From an uncultured Eubacteriales bacterium (GTDB lineage Bacteria; Bacillota; Clostridia; Lachnospirales; Lachnospiraceae), in assembly GCA_900314565.1 (NCBI GenBank), contig OMVU01000001.1:124001-188000 (forward strand): 64,000 nucleotides of DNA, in the 5' to 3' direction. This document shows positions 24,633 through 32,680 of this stretch, one piece after another. Position 1 is the first letter of the stretch. Each line of letters begins with the position of its first letter. The notes below the pieces were generated by a model. The model had not been told where the DNA came from and made no database searches. It worked only from the letters and a program-made list of their open reading frames with translations. Position numbers and translations under genes: made by a program.

Positions 24633-26174
24633 ATGTTTTTAAAATTCATACTTGCACTGCTGCCTATCATCTGGCTCATTGTAGCCATGAGTATACTGAA
24701 GTGGCCGGGTTATCGTGCGTGCTTCATGGCACTGGTCGTCACGATCGTGATCGCGGTCTTCGGATGGAAGCTCAGCATTATCAATACTGCGACCGCAGCA
24801 CTTGAAGGAATCTGCAACGCGCTCTGGCCGATCATCATCGTTATTCTCGCCGCACTCTTTACGTATAACCTGACACTGAAGACCGGAGCCATGGAAAAGA
24901 TCAAAGCCATGCTGGCAGGCGTCTCCACAGACCGCCGCATCCTTATGCTTCTGATCGCATTCGGTTTCGGTAATTTCATGGAAGGTATGGCGGGCTTCGG
25001 AACCGCTGTCGCGATCCCTGCAGGCATCCTTGTAGGTCTCGGATTCGATCCGATCCTCTCGATCGTATCCTGCCTGATCATCAATTCGACACCTACGGCC
25101 TTCGGATCAGTCGGTGTTCCGACAAACACCATGTCCAATATTACAGGGATCCCGTCCGTTGAAATCGCAGGAAAAGTTGCGCTGATCCAGCTGGTGGTCT
25201 CGTTCATTATTCCGTTCATTGCAGTCGTCGTCATCGGCAAGGGCTTCAAGGCGCTGAAAGGTCTCGTTCCGTTCATTCTGATCGCGGATGTGACATTCCT
25301 CGCACCTCAGTTCGTCGTCGCAAATGTGATCGGACCGGATCTTGCCAATATCATCGGCGCCATTATTTCCATGGTCGCCATGATTATTGCTGCGATGAAG
25401 CTTCCGATGAAGAAATATCCGGAGTTCGAGGTCAAAAAAACAGGAGGGAGTTCCAAGGGACTTACAGCGAAAGAGGCGCTGGTCGCCTGGTCGCCCTTCA
25501 TTCTGATCTTCATATTCCTGCTGCTTTCATCTACACTCGTCCCGATCATTCATGATCCGCTTGCGTCGATCAATTCAAAGATCTCGTTCTATGCGGGTGA
25601 GAATCCGGCGACCCTCACATTCTACTGGATCAATACACCCGGCGTACTGATCCTGATTGCCGGATTTATCGGCGGCCTGATCCAGGGAGCGAGTGTCGGG
25701 GAAATATTCGGCGTCCTCGGTACAACGGTCAAGAACAATGTGAAGACGATCATCACGATCTGCTCGGTTCTTTCAGTCGCAAAGATCATGGGGTACAGCG
25801 GTATGATCAGCGATATCGCGAAGGTACTTGTCGCTGTGGCAGGGGATAAGTTCCCGCTGATTTCCCCGCTGATCGGAACGATCGGAGGATTTGTCACCGG
25901 ATCCGGAACGTCTACCACTGCCCTCTTCGGCCAGCTGCAGGTCGAGACAGCCAAGGCGATCGAGGCAAACCCGACATGGCTTGCAGCTGCAAACCTTATG
26001 GGCGCAGGAATCGGAAAGATGATCTGCCCGCAGAGTATTGCGATCGGTACGGCGGCCTGCGGCCTGACCGGCGCTGAGAGCAAGATCCTCGGCAAGTGCG
26101 CAGCATATACACTTCTCTTTGCCGCGATCGGCGGAATCGTCTGCTTTGTATTCCCGATGATCGGTCTGGTATAA
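24633..26174 (+). CDS. lctP: L-lactate permease (LctP family)
   Basis: A 513-residue membrane transporter importing or exchanging L-lactate (also glycolate in relatives) with protons. It has about 12-14 helices and the conserved family stretch GFGNFMEGMAGFGTAVAIPAGIL (about 110-132), then NSTPTAFGSVGVPTNT and GTIGGFVTGSGTSTTALFGQLQ. AGGAGGAAGTAA precedes the ATG. No lactate dehydrogenase or regulator adjoins it in the window; a hairpin terminator follows, so it is monocistronic. Confidence 0.93.
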   Translation: MFLKFILALLPIIWLIVAMSILKWPGYRACFMALVVTIVIAVFGWKLSIINTATAALEGICNALWPIIIVILAALFTYNLTLKTGAMEKIKAMLAGVSTDRRILMLLIAFGFGNFMEGMAGFGTAVAIPAGILVGLGFDPILSIVSCLIINSTPTAFGSVGVPTNTMSNITGIPSVEIAGKVALIQLVVSFIIPFIAVVVIGKGFKALKGLVPFILIADVTFLAPQFVVANVIGPDLANIIGAIISMVAMIIAAMKLPMKKYPEFEVKKTGGSSKGLTAKEALVAWSPFILIFIFLLLSSTLVPIIHDPLASINSKISFYAGENPATLTFYWINTPGVLILIAGFIGGLIQGASVGEIFGVLGTTVKNNVKTIITICSVLSVAKIMGYSGMISDIAKVLVAVAGDKFPLISPLIGTIGGFVTGSGTSTTALFGQLQVETAKAIEANPTWLAAANLMGAGIGKMICPQSIAIGTAACGLTGAESKILGKCAAYTLLFAAIGGIVCFVFPMIGLV

Positions 26175-26223
26175 AACAGGACTGCAGTGAAAAGGCTTTA
26201 TCTTCAGCTTAACAGTACAACGA

Positions 26224-26257
26224 AACCGGGCTGCCGCTTTGCGGCAGCCCGGTTTTG
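26224..26257 (+). terminator. Intrinsic terminator after lctP
   Basis: Perfect 14-bp stem AACCGGGCTGCCGC / GCGGCAGCCCGGTT with a TTT loop, followed by TT. Its last bases run into the tandem repeat array. Confidence 0.85.
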
Positions 26258-26350
26258 GCGTTAATGAATATTCGGTTTTGGCGTTAATGAATATTCGGTT
26301 TTGACGTTAATGAATATTTCGGTTTTGACGTTGATCAATATCCGGTTTCA
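26250..26350. repeat. Tandem array of about four 23-24-bp units
   Basis: Units start CGGTTTTGGCGTTAATGAA or variants, at 26250, 26273, 26296 and 26320, with a partial fifth at 26343. Later copies carry G-to-A and TTAATGAA-to-TTGATCAA changes. It lies between lctP and the chagasin-like gene. Confidence 0.85.
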
Positions 26351-26390
26351 GACTTTCATGTATGTTATGAAATGAATCTGCTGCGGCTGC

Positions 26391-26930
26391 TCACACGGTT
26401 TTTGAGGATGTGCTCTCCGTCTCATAGACAACAGGCACTGAGGATGTTGATCCGGTGACGAAATCTTTAACTTCATCCGGCAGCGGCACCTCATCGTTCT
26501 TTACTTCCATCCATGTGATGACGCCTTTTTCGACTTTTATTTCTATCTCGTAGCGCTGATCGCTCTCTGTCTTTTCCCAGTTACGCGCATGAAGGAAACA
26601 GATCTCAGTAGTTCCATCTCCCTTTGCCTTGAAGGTATAGACGTCAGTGTGGCTTGTCCCTGTCATGGCAGAGTCCGTCTTATTATCTATGCTCTCCGTC
26701 TTTGTCAGTTCAATCAGAGCATCATTGGGCATTTCGTAGGTCCACTCATAGCCGGTGGACGGGATGCCGGTGAGTTTTGCGGTCAGAGTGTCGTTTACTG
26801 CACTCAGATCCATTTCTGTCGTATCGGTACTGCGGCTGATATTGATAGCAGATGTACTGCTCCCACAGGCTGTGAGACAAAGAGTGACAGCTGCGACAAG
26901 TGCGAGCGCTCCTTTAATTGATTTTTTCAT
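26391..26930 (-). CDS. Chagasin-like cysteine-protease-inhibitor lipoprotein
   Basis: A 179-residue lipoprotein: basic N-terminus, hydrophobic stretch and lipobox LTAC with Cys22. The body matches the chagasin (I42) inhibitor fold by its three loop motifs: IPSTGYEWTY (for NPTTG), KGDGTTEI (for GxGxT/H) and HARNWE (for RPW). Such proteins block papain-type cysteine proteases outside the cell. Loop substitutions mean activity is unproven. A Ser/Thr-rich tail ends the protein. AGGAGGAAAAAG precedes the ATG. It is flanked on both sides by short repeats. Confidence 0.75.
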   Translation of the reverse strand: MKKSIKGALALVAAVTLCLTACGSSTSAINISRSTDTTEMDLSAVNDTLTAKLTGIPSTGYEWTYEMPNDALIELTKTESIDNKTDSAMTGTSHTDVYTFKAKGDGTTEICFLHARNWEKTESDQRYEIEIKVEKGVITWMEVKNDEVPLPDEVKDFVTGSTSSVPVVYETESTSSKTV

Positions 26931-26962
26931 AACTTTTTCCTCCTGGTAGAATGGTTCTTCCT

Positions 26963-27046
26963 ATTGATTAAATTTCCGTTATTTCCGGGTCCGTCAATAA
27001 TTTTCATATTGATCAATTCCCCTTACTTCCGGGTTCATCAATAATT
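26963..27046. repeat. Two imperfect 39-40-bp direct repeats
   Basis: Copies at 26963-27002 and 27008-27046 are about 80% identical; each runs from ATTGATNAA through TTCCGGGT to TCAATAATT. They lie upstream of the chagasin-like gene. The TTGATCAA word also occurs in the 26250-26350 array. Confidence 0.75.
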
Positions 27047-27098
27047 GTTTCCGGATATATCAAAGGTTGCATTTAAAATTGCAAGTTAAAGAAAAAAT

Positions 27099-28721
27099 TT
27101 ATTTGGTGTCGTGAGGCTCCGGAGAAAATGTATCTGCAGTAGTTTCCACGGGAGAATTTCCCTCCATCCCACCTGAAGCTCCGGGGTTATTCTCGTTCCC
27201 GGGTGTTTTTACAGGATCCGTCTCTTTTCCATCTCCGGAAGAATCCTCACCGAAAAAAAGCTTCTCTATCTTTCCTTTCTCTGCAGCAGCCTTCTCGTTT
27301 CGTGTCCGGAAGTGCAGATCCGCATCCTTTTCGGTCTCATCGAAGACTTTCTCATCAATGATCTGATCGATCGTCCGGTCCCAGGAAGATTCGACGAGCT
27401 TCGGTTCATGCACTTTTGCGAGATCGCTCTTCTGCTTCAGACGGAAGTAGAGACTTGCATTTTCAGGCTTTCGGTCTGCATAGACAACTTTATGCGTGAC
27501 GGGATCGATACTGTCGAGCAGCCGGTAGGCTTCGATATCGCCCGGGAGATTTTTTTCTACGTCTTTTTCAAGAATGAATGTCTGAATAAAGGTGGTAAGC
27601 ACGGCGCAGATCGGCACACTGATGATCATTCCGAGAACGCCGAAAAGACCGCTTCCGATCAGGATCGCGACGAGGACCATAAAGCTTGAAACACCGACCG
27701 AGTTTCCGAGTATCCTCGGTCCGAGGAAGTTCCCGTCGAACTGCTGAAGAAGGATAATAAAGATCAGGAAATAAAGAGCCTTCAGCGGATTTACGCAGAA
27801 TACCAGGAATGCAGTCGGGACCGCACCGATGAACGGTCCGAAGAAAGGAATGATATTGGTCACACCGATGATGACGGATACAAGCAGTGAGTAAGGGATA
27901 TTTAGGATCGTCATGCCGAAATAACAGATCACACCGATGATCATCGAATCCAGGATCTTTCCGATCAGGAAACCGCCGAACTTTTCATCTGCGAAACGCA
28001 GGTTTTTGATCAGACGGTTCGCTCTGGAGACCGGGAAGAGCGCGAAAAGCAGTCTGCGAAATCTGGCAGTCAGCCTCTCCTTGGCATTGAGGATGTATAC
28101 TGAGACGATGAGCCCCAGAAATGCGTTCCGGATAAAGACGAGAACGCCCTTCAGTGAATCCGTGACCTGAGCCATCAGCTGTTCCACCTGGGGTTCCATC
28201 TGTTCATAGAACCAGGCGACAAGACGATTTGCATAGTTCGCAATGACTTCACTCGAACTCGCCGCGAGTTCTGAATTCGCCATATGGTCAATCAGTGTAC
28301 CGGACAGCCAGTTCTGGGCGTTCCGGATATAGCCCGGGAAACTGATCATGATATTCCGGACACTGCTGATCAGTTCCGGAAGCAGCATCGCGAGAAGAAC
28401 GTAGATGAGAAGGATCAGCAGAGAGGCGGAAACAAGCGAGCTGACCACACGGATCGCCCGCATGCCCCGGTCCTCGGGCAGCTTTTTGGCTCTGTTAAGG
28501 ACCAGAAGGATCAGATTCTCGATGAGCTGCATCGGCGAGCTCAGGATATAGGCCAGAACGAAGCCGTAAATAATGGGCGTAAGGACCGACAGGAACCGTC
28601 TGATCCCCGCAAAAAGGACGGATCCCCGGAACAGTACAAAATATAAAAGCATCGCTATCACAATGATACCGAGGGCCAGCCCTGCGATCAGTCTGGTTTT
28701 CTCATCTAGCTTCTTATCCAT
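27099..28721 (-). CDS. AI-2E family transporter (UPF0118/PerM-like)
   Basis: A 540-residue membrane protein of the AI-2 exporter/PerM superfamily with about eight helices in the first 380 residues. Conserved stretches include NIIPFFGPFIGAVPTA and DGNFLGPRILGNSVGVSSF. Members carry out export or ion antiport; the substrate cannot be told from sequence. The C-terminal 150 residues form a charged, low-complexity cytoplasmic tail (Glu/Lys then Pro/Gly/Ser-rich), longer than usual. AAGGAAAGG precedes the ATG. It is the last gene of the aroB-lspA-rluD run. Confidence 0.85.
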   Translation of the reverse strand: MDKKLDEKTRLIAGLALGIIVIAMLLYFVLFRGSVLFAGIRRFLSVLTPIIYGFVLAYILSSPMQLIENLILLVLNRAKKLPEDRGMRAIRVVSSLVSASLLILLIYVLLAMLLPELISSVRNIMISFPGYIRNAQNWLSGTLIDHMANSELAASSSEVIANYANRLVAWFYEQMEPQVEQLMAQVTDSLKGVLVFIRNAFLGLIVSVYILNAKERLTARFRRLLFALFPVSRANRLIKNLRFADEKFGGFLIGKILDSMIIGVICYFGMTILNIPYSLLVSVIIGVTNIIPFFGPFIGAVPTAFLVFCVNPLKALYFLIFIILLQQFDGNFLGPRILGNSVGVSSFMVLVAILIGSGLFGVLGMIISVPICAVLTTFIQTFILEKDVEKNLPGDIEAYRLLDSIDPVTHKVVYADRKPENASLYFRLKQKSDLAKVHEPKLVESSWDRTIDQIIDEKVFDETEKDADLHFRTRNEKAAAEKGKIEKLFFGEDSSGDGKETDPVKTPGNENNPGASGGMEGNSPVETTADTFSPEPHDTK

Positions 28722-28745
28722 TGAACCTTTCCTTAAGCGATCCTT

Positions 28746-29663
28746 TCATTTTAATGTTTTGAGCAGCTGTTCAAAATACTCCGGGAGCGGGGCTGTAAAT
28801 TCGCTATAGAGCCCCGTAGAAGGATGAATAAAGCCCGTTACGCTTGCATGAAGAGTCTGCCCCGCCAGTTTAAAAGGACATTTCTGAGGGCCGTATACGG
28901 CGTCTCCGAGCAAAGGGTGCCCGATGGAGGCCATATGTACACGGATCTGATGTGTCCGCCCCGTCTCCAGCGTAAATTCGCAGAAAGTATAATTCCGGAA
29001 GCGCCTGAGTACACGGTAATGTGTAACGGCCTCTTTTCCCCCGGTCTTTACGACAGCCATCTTTTTCCGGTCCTTCGGATCTCTCCCGATATTGCCCTCG
29101 ATCGTTCCGGTATCGTTCCGGACTACTCCGCATACGATGCCGTGATAAATTCTCGTCACAGAATGTACCTGGAGCTGTTCGGCAATCTTTCTGTGTGCCG
29201 CATCATTCTTGCAGATGATGAGCGCACCTGTCGTGTCTTTATCGATCCGGTGGACGATTCCCGGCCTCAGAACGCCGTTAATTCCCGAAAGGCTCTCTCC
29301 GCAGTGATAGAGAACTGCATTTACAAGAGTCCCGTCCGGGTGTCCCGGTGCCGGATGTACGGTCATTCCCTTGGGCTTATTGACGATAAGGAGGTCATTA
29401 TCCTCATAAAGGATGTCCAGAGGGATCGCTTCGGGGCGAATCTCCGGGACCTCCGGGTCAGGGATCCGGATCTCGACTGTCTCCCCTTCCATCATTTTGC
29501 GGCTGCTTTTGACCGTTTTTCCGTCTATTTGAACGGCACCCTCCGCGATCAGTTCCTGTATTCTGGATCTTGAGAGATCCGGCAGCTTCCCGGCAAGAAA
29601 ACGGTCGCAGCGCGTCCCGTTGTCCTCTTCCTCAACAGTTAAAAATTGAATCGTATCTGCCAT
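28746..29663 (-). CDS. rluD: RluA/RluD-family 23S rRNA pseudouridine synthase
   Basis: Converts uridines to pseudouridine in rRNA. The 305-residue protein has an N-terminal S4 RNA-binding domain (about 17-75) and the catalytic motif GIVHRIDKDTTG with nucleophile Asp141, then GRTHQIRVH. S4 plus catalytic domain fits RluD more than RluC or RluA, though exact target uridines are not proven. Its ATG overlaps the lspA stop by one base (TGATG), indicating coupling. Confidence 0.88.
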   Translation of the reverse strand: MADTIQFLTVEEEDNGTRCDRFLAGKLPDLSRSRIQELIAEGAVQIDGKTVKSSRKMMEGETVEIRIPDPEVPEIRPEAIPLDILYEDNDLLIVNKPKGMTVHPAPGHPDGTLVNAVLYHCGESLSGINGVLRPGIVHRIDKDTTGALIICKNDAAHRKIAEQLQVHSVTRIYHGIVCGVVRNDTGTIEGNIGRDPKDRKKMAVVKTGGKEAVTHYRVLRRFRNYTFCEFTLETGRTHQIRVHMASIGHPLLGDAVYGPQKCPFKLAGQTLHASVTGFIHPSTGLYSEFTAPLPEYFEQLLKTLK

Positions 29664-30169
29664 CAGCCTTTTTTCTTCTTCATAAATTCAAAGTCAGCGT
29701 CTTTATAATAAAAGACCGTGAAAATGAAAAACGCGATCGCCCCGCAGGTCACATAAATATCCGCTACATTAAAGATCGGGAAATCGATCAGCTTAAAATA
29801 CAGGAAATCCCTGACATAGGAAAGCATCATCCGGTCTATGAAATTCCCGATTGCACCCGCTGCAACGAAGGTCGTGATGATCCGCATCGGCCGGTACCGC
29901 CTGTCAGTCGGCAGTTTCAGGAAATAGAATACTGCGAGGGCAAGGAACACCAGCGTGATCAGGATGAAGAATATTCTCTTATTCTGCATAATCCCGAAGG
30001 CCGCACCGTGATTCTCAAGGTAGCGCAGCTCGAACACGCCGGGAATCAGCTCGACCGGTCCGCCGGCAAGCGCCTGCCTGGCCTGACTTTTTGTCAGAAG
30101 ATCCAGGGCGATGAGGAGGATCATACAGCCGATGGCACAAAAAATCTGTTTCTTTTTTTCACTCTTCAT
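29663..30169 (-). CDS. lspA: Signal peptidase II (lipoprotein signal peptidase)
   Basis: Membrane aspartyl protease that cleaves lipoprotein signal peptides before the lipidated Cys. The 168-residue product has four membrane helices and the two catalytic Asp motifs GNFIDRM and FNVADIY. The window encodes at least two clear substrates (5872 and 26391 genes). I chose ATG 30169; an in-frame ATG 12 bases earlier overlaps the best ribosome binding site. It overlaps the aroB end by 11 bases. Confidence 0.94.
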   Translation of the reverse strand: MKSEKKKQIFCAIGCMILLIALDLLTKSQARQALAGGPVELIPGVFELRYLENHGAAFGIMQNKRIFFILITLVFLALAVFYFLKLPTDRRYRPMRIITTFVAAGAIGNFIDRMMLSYVRDFLYFKLIDFPIFNVADIYVTCGAIAFFIFTVFYYKDADFEFMKKKKG

Positions 30170-31226
30170 AGACAATCTCATCTCCGTTTATGAAACGTAT
30201 TCCGGCAAGGAGCTCTTCATCGGTCACATCAGTCGCAATAAAGGCTTTTCCGATTTCTTTAAGAAGGATAAAGCGGATCTGTCCGCCGGCCATCTTCTTG
30301 TCAGACTTTGTGAGCCGAAGGATCTCATTGTCGTTGATACCGTCCGCAAATATGGGCAGTCCGAACGCAAAGCATACGTCGCGGATCTCATAGAGCTCTT
30401 CCGTACTGATCAGACCGCGTTCGTGGCTGATGGAAGCGGCAGCGATCAGGCCAAGCCCGACACACATTCCATGGAGAAGCTCAAAGTTCTTGTATTTCTC
30501 TATGGCATGGCCGATCGTATGGCCCAGATTGAGCAGGGCCCGCTCTCCCTTTTCCGTCGGATCCCGACGGACGATCGCCTCCTTGATCCCGGCGGTCGTC
30601 TTCACCATCTCAAGGACCGTCTCCGGATCCCGATCCCCGATTTCATACATATTTCCGAGCAGCCAGCCGAAAAAGTCCTCATCCGCGAGCAGGGCGGATT
30701 TCAGTACCTCCCCCATGCCGGATGCGAACTGTTCATCGGAGAGCGTCGAAAGGACTGTCGGATTGGTGTACACGAATTCAGGCATGTGGAAAGCTCCGAC
30801 CATATTCTTATAGCCCTTAAAATCGACGCCGGTCTTTCCGCCCATGCTGGAATCCACCTGCGCGAGAAGCGTCGTCGGGACCTGAACATACTTTATGCCC
30901 CGGAGATACGTCGCCGCGGCAAAGCCGGTCATATCTCCCACTACGCCTCCGCCGAGTGCCAGCAGGCTGTCTGTTCTGTCATAATGGTGCTCCAGCAGAA
31001 ACTCGTACAGCGCCTCGATTGACATAAGATTTTTATGTTCTTCTCCGGCGGGAAACGAAAAGATGTCGACCTGTGAAAAGCATTTTTTACAGACGGACAT
31101 GACGGCATCCGCATAGAGCGGGCACGTGTTCGTGTCGCCGACGATACAGACACGCTTTCCTCTGATGGAGGAAGCCTCATAGGCGTCCTTTAAGAGTTCA
31201 AATGAATTGCTGAAGTAATGTTCCAT
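30159..31226 (-). CDS. aroB: 3-dehydroquinate synthase
   Basis: Second step of the shikimate pathway: converts DAHP to 3-dehydroquinate using NAD and a metal. The 355-residue enzyme has the nucleotide-binding ALGGGVVGDMTGFAAATYLRG and VPTTLLAQVDSSMGGKTGVD segments, and the metal ligands in GMGEVLKSAL, NLGHTIGHAIE and HGMCVGLG. Start ATG 31226 has GGAGGAG upstream; nine further in-frame codons upstream are not used by homologues. No other aro genes adjoin it here. Confidence 0.95.
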   Translation of the reverse strand: MEHYFSNSFELLKDAYEASSIRGKRVCIVGDTNTCPLYADAVMSVCKKCFSQVDIFSFPAGEEHKNLMSIEALYEFLLEHHYDRTDSLLALGGGVVGDMTGFAAATYLRGIKYVQVPTTLLAQVDSSMGGKTGVDFKGYKNMVGAFHMPEFVYTNPTVLSTLSDEQFASGMGEVLKSALLADEDFFGWLLGNMYEIGDRDPETVLEMVKTTAGIKEAIVRRDPTEKGERALLNLGHTIGHAIEKYKNFELLHGMCVGLGLIAAASISHERGLISTEELYEIRDVCFAFGLPIFADGINDNEILRLTKSDKKMAGGQIRFILLKEIGKAFIATDVTDEELLAGIRFINGDEIVYEE

Positions 31227-31240
31227 AATACTCCTCCGTA

Positions 31241-31272
31241 TAAAAAGAAGCACCCGGATGGCTCCGGATGCT
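31241..31272 (-). terminator. Intrinsic terminator downstream of sepF
   Basis: On the minus strand AGCATCCGGA-GCCA-TCCGGGTGCT followed by TCTTTTTAT. It separates sepF from aroB. Confidence 0.75.
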
Positions 31273-31318
31273 CCTGCGAATTCTGACTTTCGTGTAATAC
31301 AGGCTGGACCTGTGCCTG

Positions 31319-31954
31319 TTAATATTTGGATCGCATGGAAGGCAGATCGAACGCCCCGCTCAGAATGCTTTGTACATCTCCTGAAATATCGACATCCTCC
31401 GGCGTGAGAATAAATATATAACTGGAAATTCTCTGAAGGCTGCCATTCAGAGAATAGCAGGCTCCGCAGGTGAAATCTATGATCCTCTGGGCGGTATCGA
31501 CATCGATGCCTTCGAGATTCAGAACAACTGTACAGGACGCCATCAGCGTGTCTGCTATATCCTTTGTATCCTCCATGGTCGTCGGGCGGATCACATTGAC
31601 TTCCATCGGAGAAAAGCTGCGCTTTTTCGGAGCTGCCTTTGTCTTTTTTGCCGTCGTCTCTTTTCTCGAAGAATACTCTCTCGATGCGCCGGATGAATAG
31701 GAAGGAGCTTCCTCTTCGTCTAAAGGATCGTCATAGTCGTCCTCATCATCGTAGTCATCGTAATCGTCCGCTTTATTCTTCTTTGAGAACCGGTCAAAGA
31801 ATCTCTTTCTGGGCTTTTCCTCTTCAAATTCCTCGTCGTCCTCGTCCTCATCATAATCATCGTCGTAATCGTCTTCCTCTTCGTCAAGGAAGTCGTCATC
31901 GTCGTAATCGTCGTTCAGTCTGATCGCATCAAGAAATCTATCAAAAAATCCCAT
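31319..31954 (-). CDS. sepF: Cell division protein SepF
   Basis: Membrane-associated protein that bundles FtsZ and anchors the Z-ring. The 211-residue product starts with an amphipathic membrane-targeting helix (MGFFDRFLDAI), followed by an unusually long acidic Asp/Glu/Tyr-rich linker (about 14-75). The conserved SepF core (about 118-205; VNVIRPTTMEDTKDIADTL, VVLNLEGID, RIIDFTCGACYSL) comes last. GGAGAT precedes the ATG. It is the last gene of a P-loop ATPase-HlyD-yggS-sepF run and ends at a terminator. Confidence 0.93.
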   Translation of the reverse strand: MGFFDRFLDAIRLNDDYDDDDFLDEEEDDYDDDYDEDEDDEEFEEEKPRKRFFDRFSKKNKADDYDDYDDEDDYDDPLDEEEAPSYSSGASREYSSRKETTAKKTKAAPKKRSFSPMEVNVIRPTTMEDTKDIADTLMASCTVVLNLEGIDVDTAQRIIDFTCGACYSLNGSLQRISSYIFILTPEDVDISGDVQSILSGAFDLPSMRSKY

Positions 31955-31973
31955 CGGTAACTATCTCCATTCT

Positions 31974-32669
31974 CTATTTCGCCGGATAATCGCGCTTTCC
32001 GAAAATACTTGTACCGACTCTGACGATTGTAGATCCCTCTTCAAGCGCAACCTCATAATCATTAGACATCCCCATACTGAGCACATCTACTGTTACATTA
32101 TCAATATTTTTATTTGCTATGTCAACACTTAAATGGGCCAAATTTCGGAAGTGGATGCGGTCCTCCTCCGGATCTTCGACAAATGGAGCACTCGTCATAA
32201 GCCCTCGCACCTGCACATGCGGCAGCAGGCTGATCTCACGGATCAGCTCTTCCGCCTCATCGGCGGAGACACCGAACTTGGTATCCTCTCCTGCAATATT
32301 GACTTCGATGAGGATCGGAATAATGCGGTCGTGCTTTGCTGCTTCCTTTTCGATCGTCTGCGCAAGCTCGAGCGAATCCACGGAATGGATCATGTAGATA
32401 TACTCCGCAATATATTTGACTTTGTTGCGCTGCAGATGCCCGATCATATGCCAGCGAATATCCTTCGGGAGATCATCATGCTTTTTCCGGAGCTCCTGAA
32501 TATAGTTCTCCCCGAAATCTCTCTGTCCGGCATCGTAAAGCGTAAGGATGTCCTCCTCGGGCTTCGTCTTGCTGACAGCGCAGAGTGTAACGTCCGCTGC
32601 TGACCGTCCGCTCCGGCTGCATGCCTCTTTGATCTTTTTCTGCACTTCTCTCAGATTGTCCTGTAACAT
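31974..32669 (-). CDS. yggS: YggS/PLPBP-family pyridoxal phosphate homeostasis protein
   Basis: PLP-binding protein thought to balance vitamin B6 and amino/keto acid pools. The 231-residue product has the PLP lysine in VSKTKPEE, the family hallmarks FGENYIQEL and WHMIGHLQRNKV, and the phosphate-binding LSMGMSNDYEVAL near the end. GGAGGATG lies just before the ATG. It precedes sepF, a neighbourhood kept across Gram-positives (B. subtilis ylmE-ylmF). Confidence 0.92.
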   Translation of the reverse strand: MLQDNLREVQKKIKEACSRSGRSAADVTLCAVSKTKPEEDILTLYDAGQRDFGENYIQELRKKHDDLPKDIRWHMIGHLQRNKVKYIAEYIYMIHSVDSLELAQTIEKEAAKHDRIIPILIEVNIAGEDTKFGVSADEAEELIREISLLPHVQVRGLMTSAPFVEDPEEDRIHFRNLAHLSVDIANKNIDNVTVDVLSMGMSNDYEVALEEGSTIVRVGTSIFGKRDYPAK

Positions 32670-32680
32670 GACATCCTCCG

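Noticed and set aside
26250..26350. CRISPR array
   Set aside because: The 23-24-bp units are tandem without spacers and there are no cas genes.
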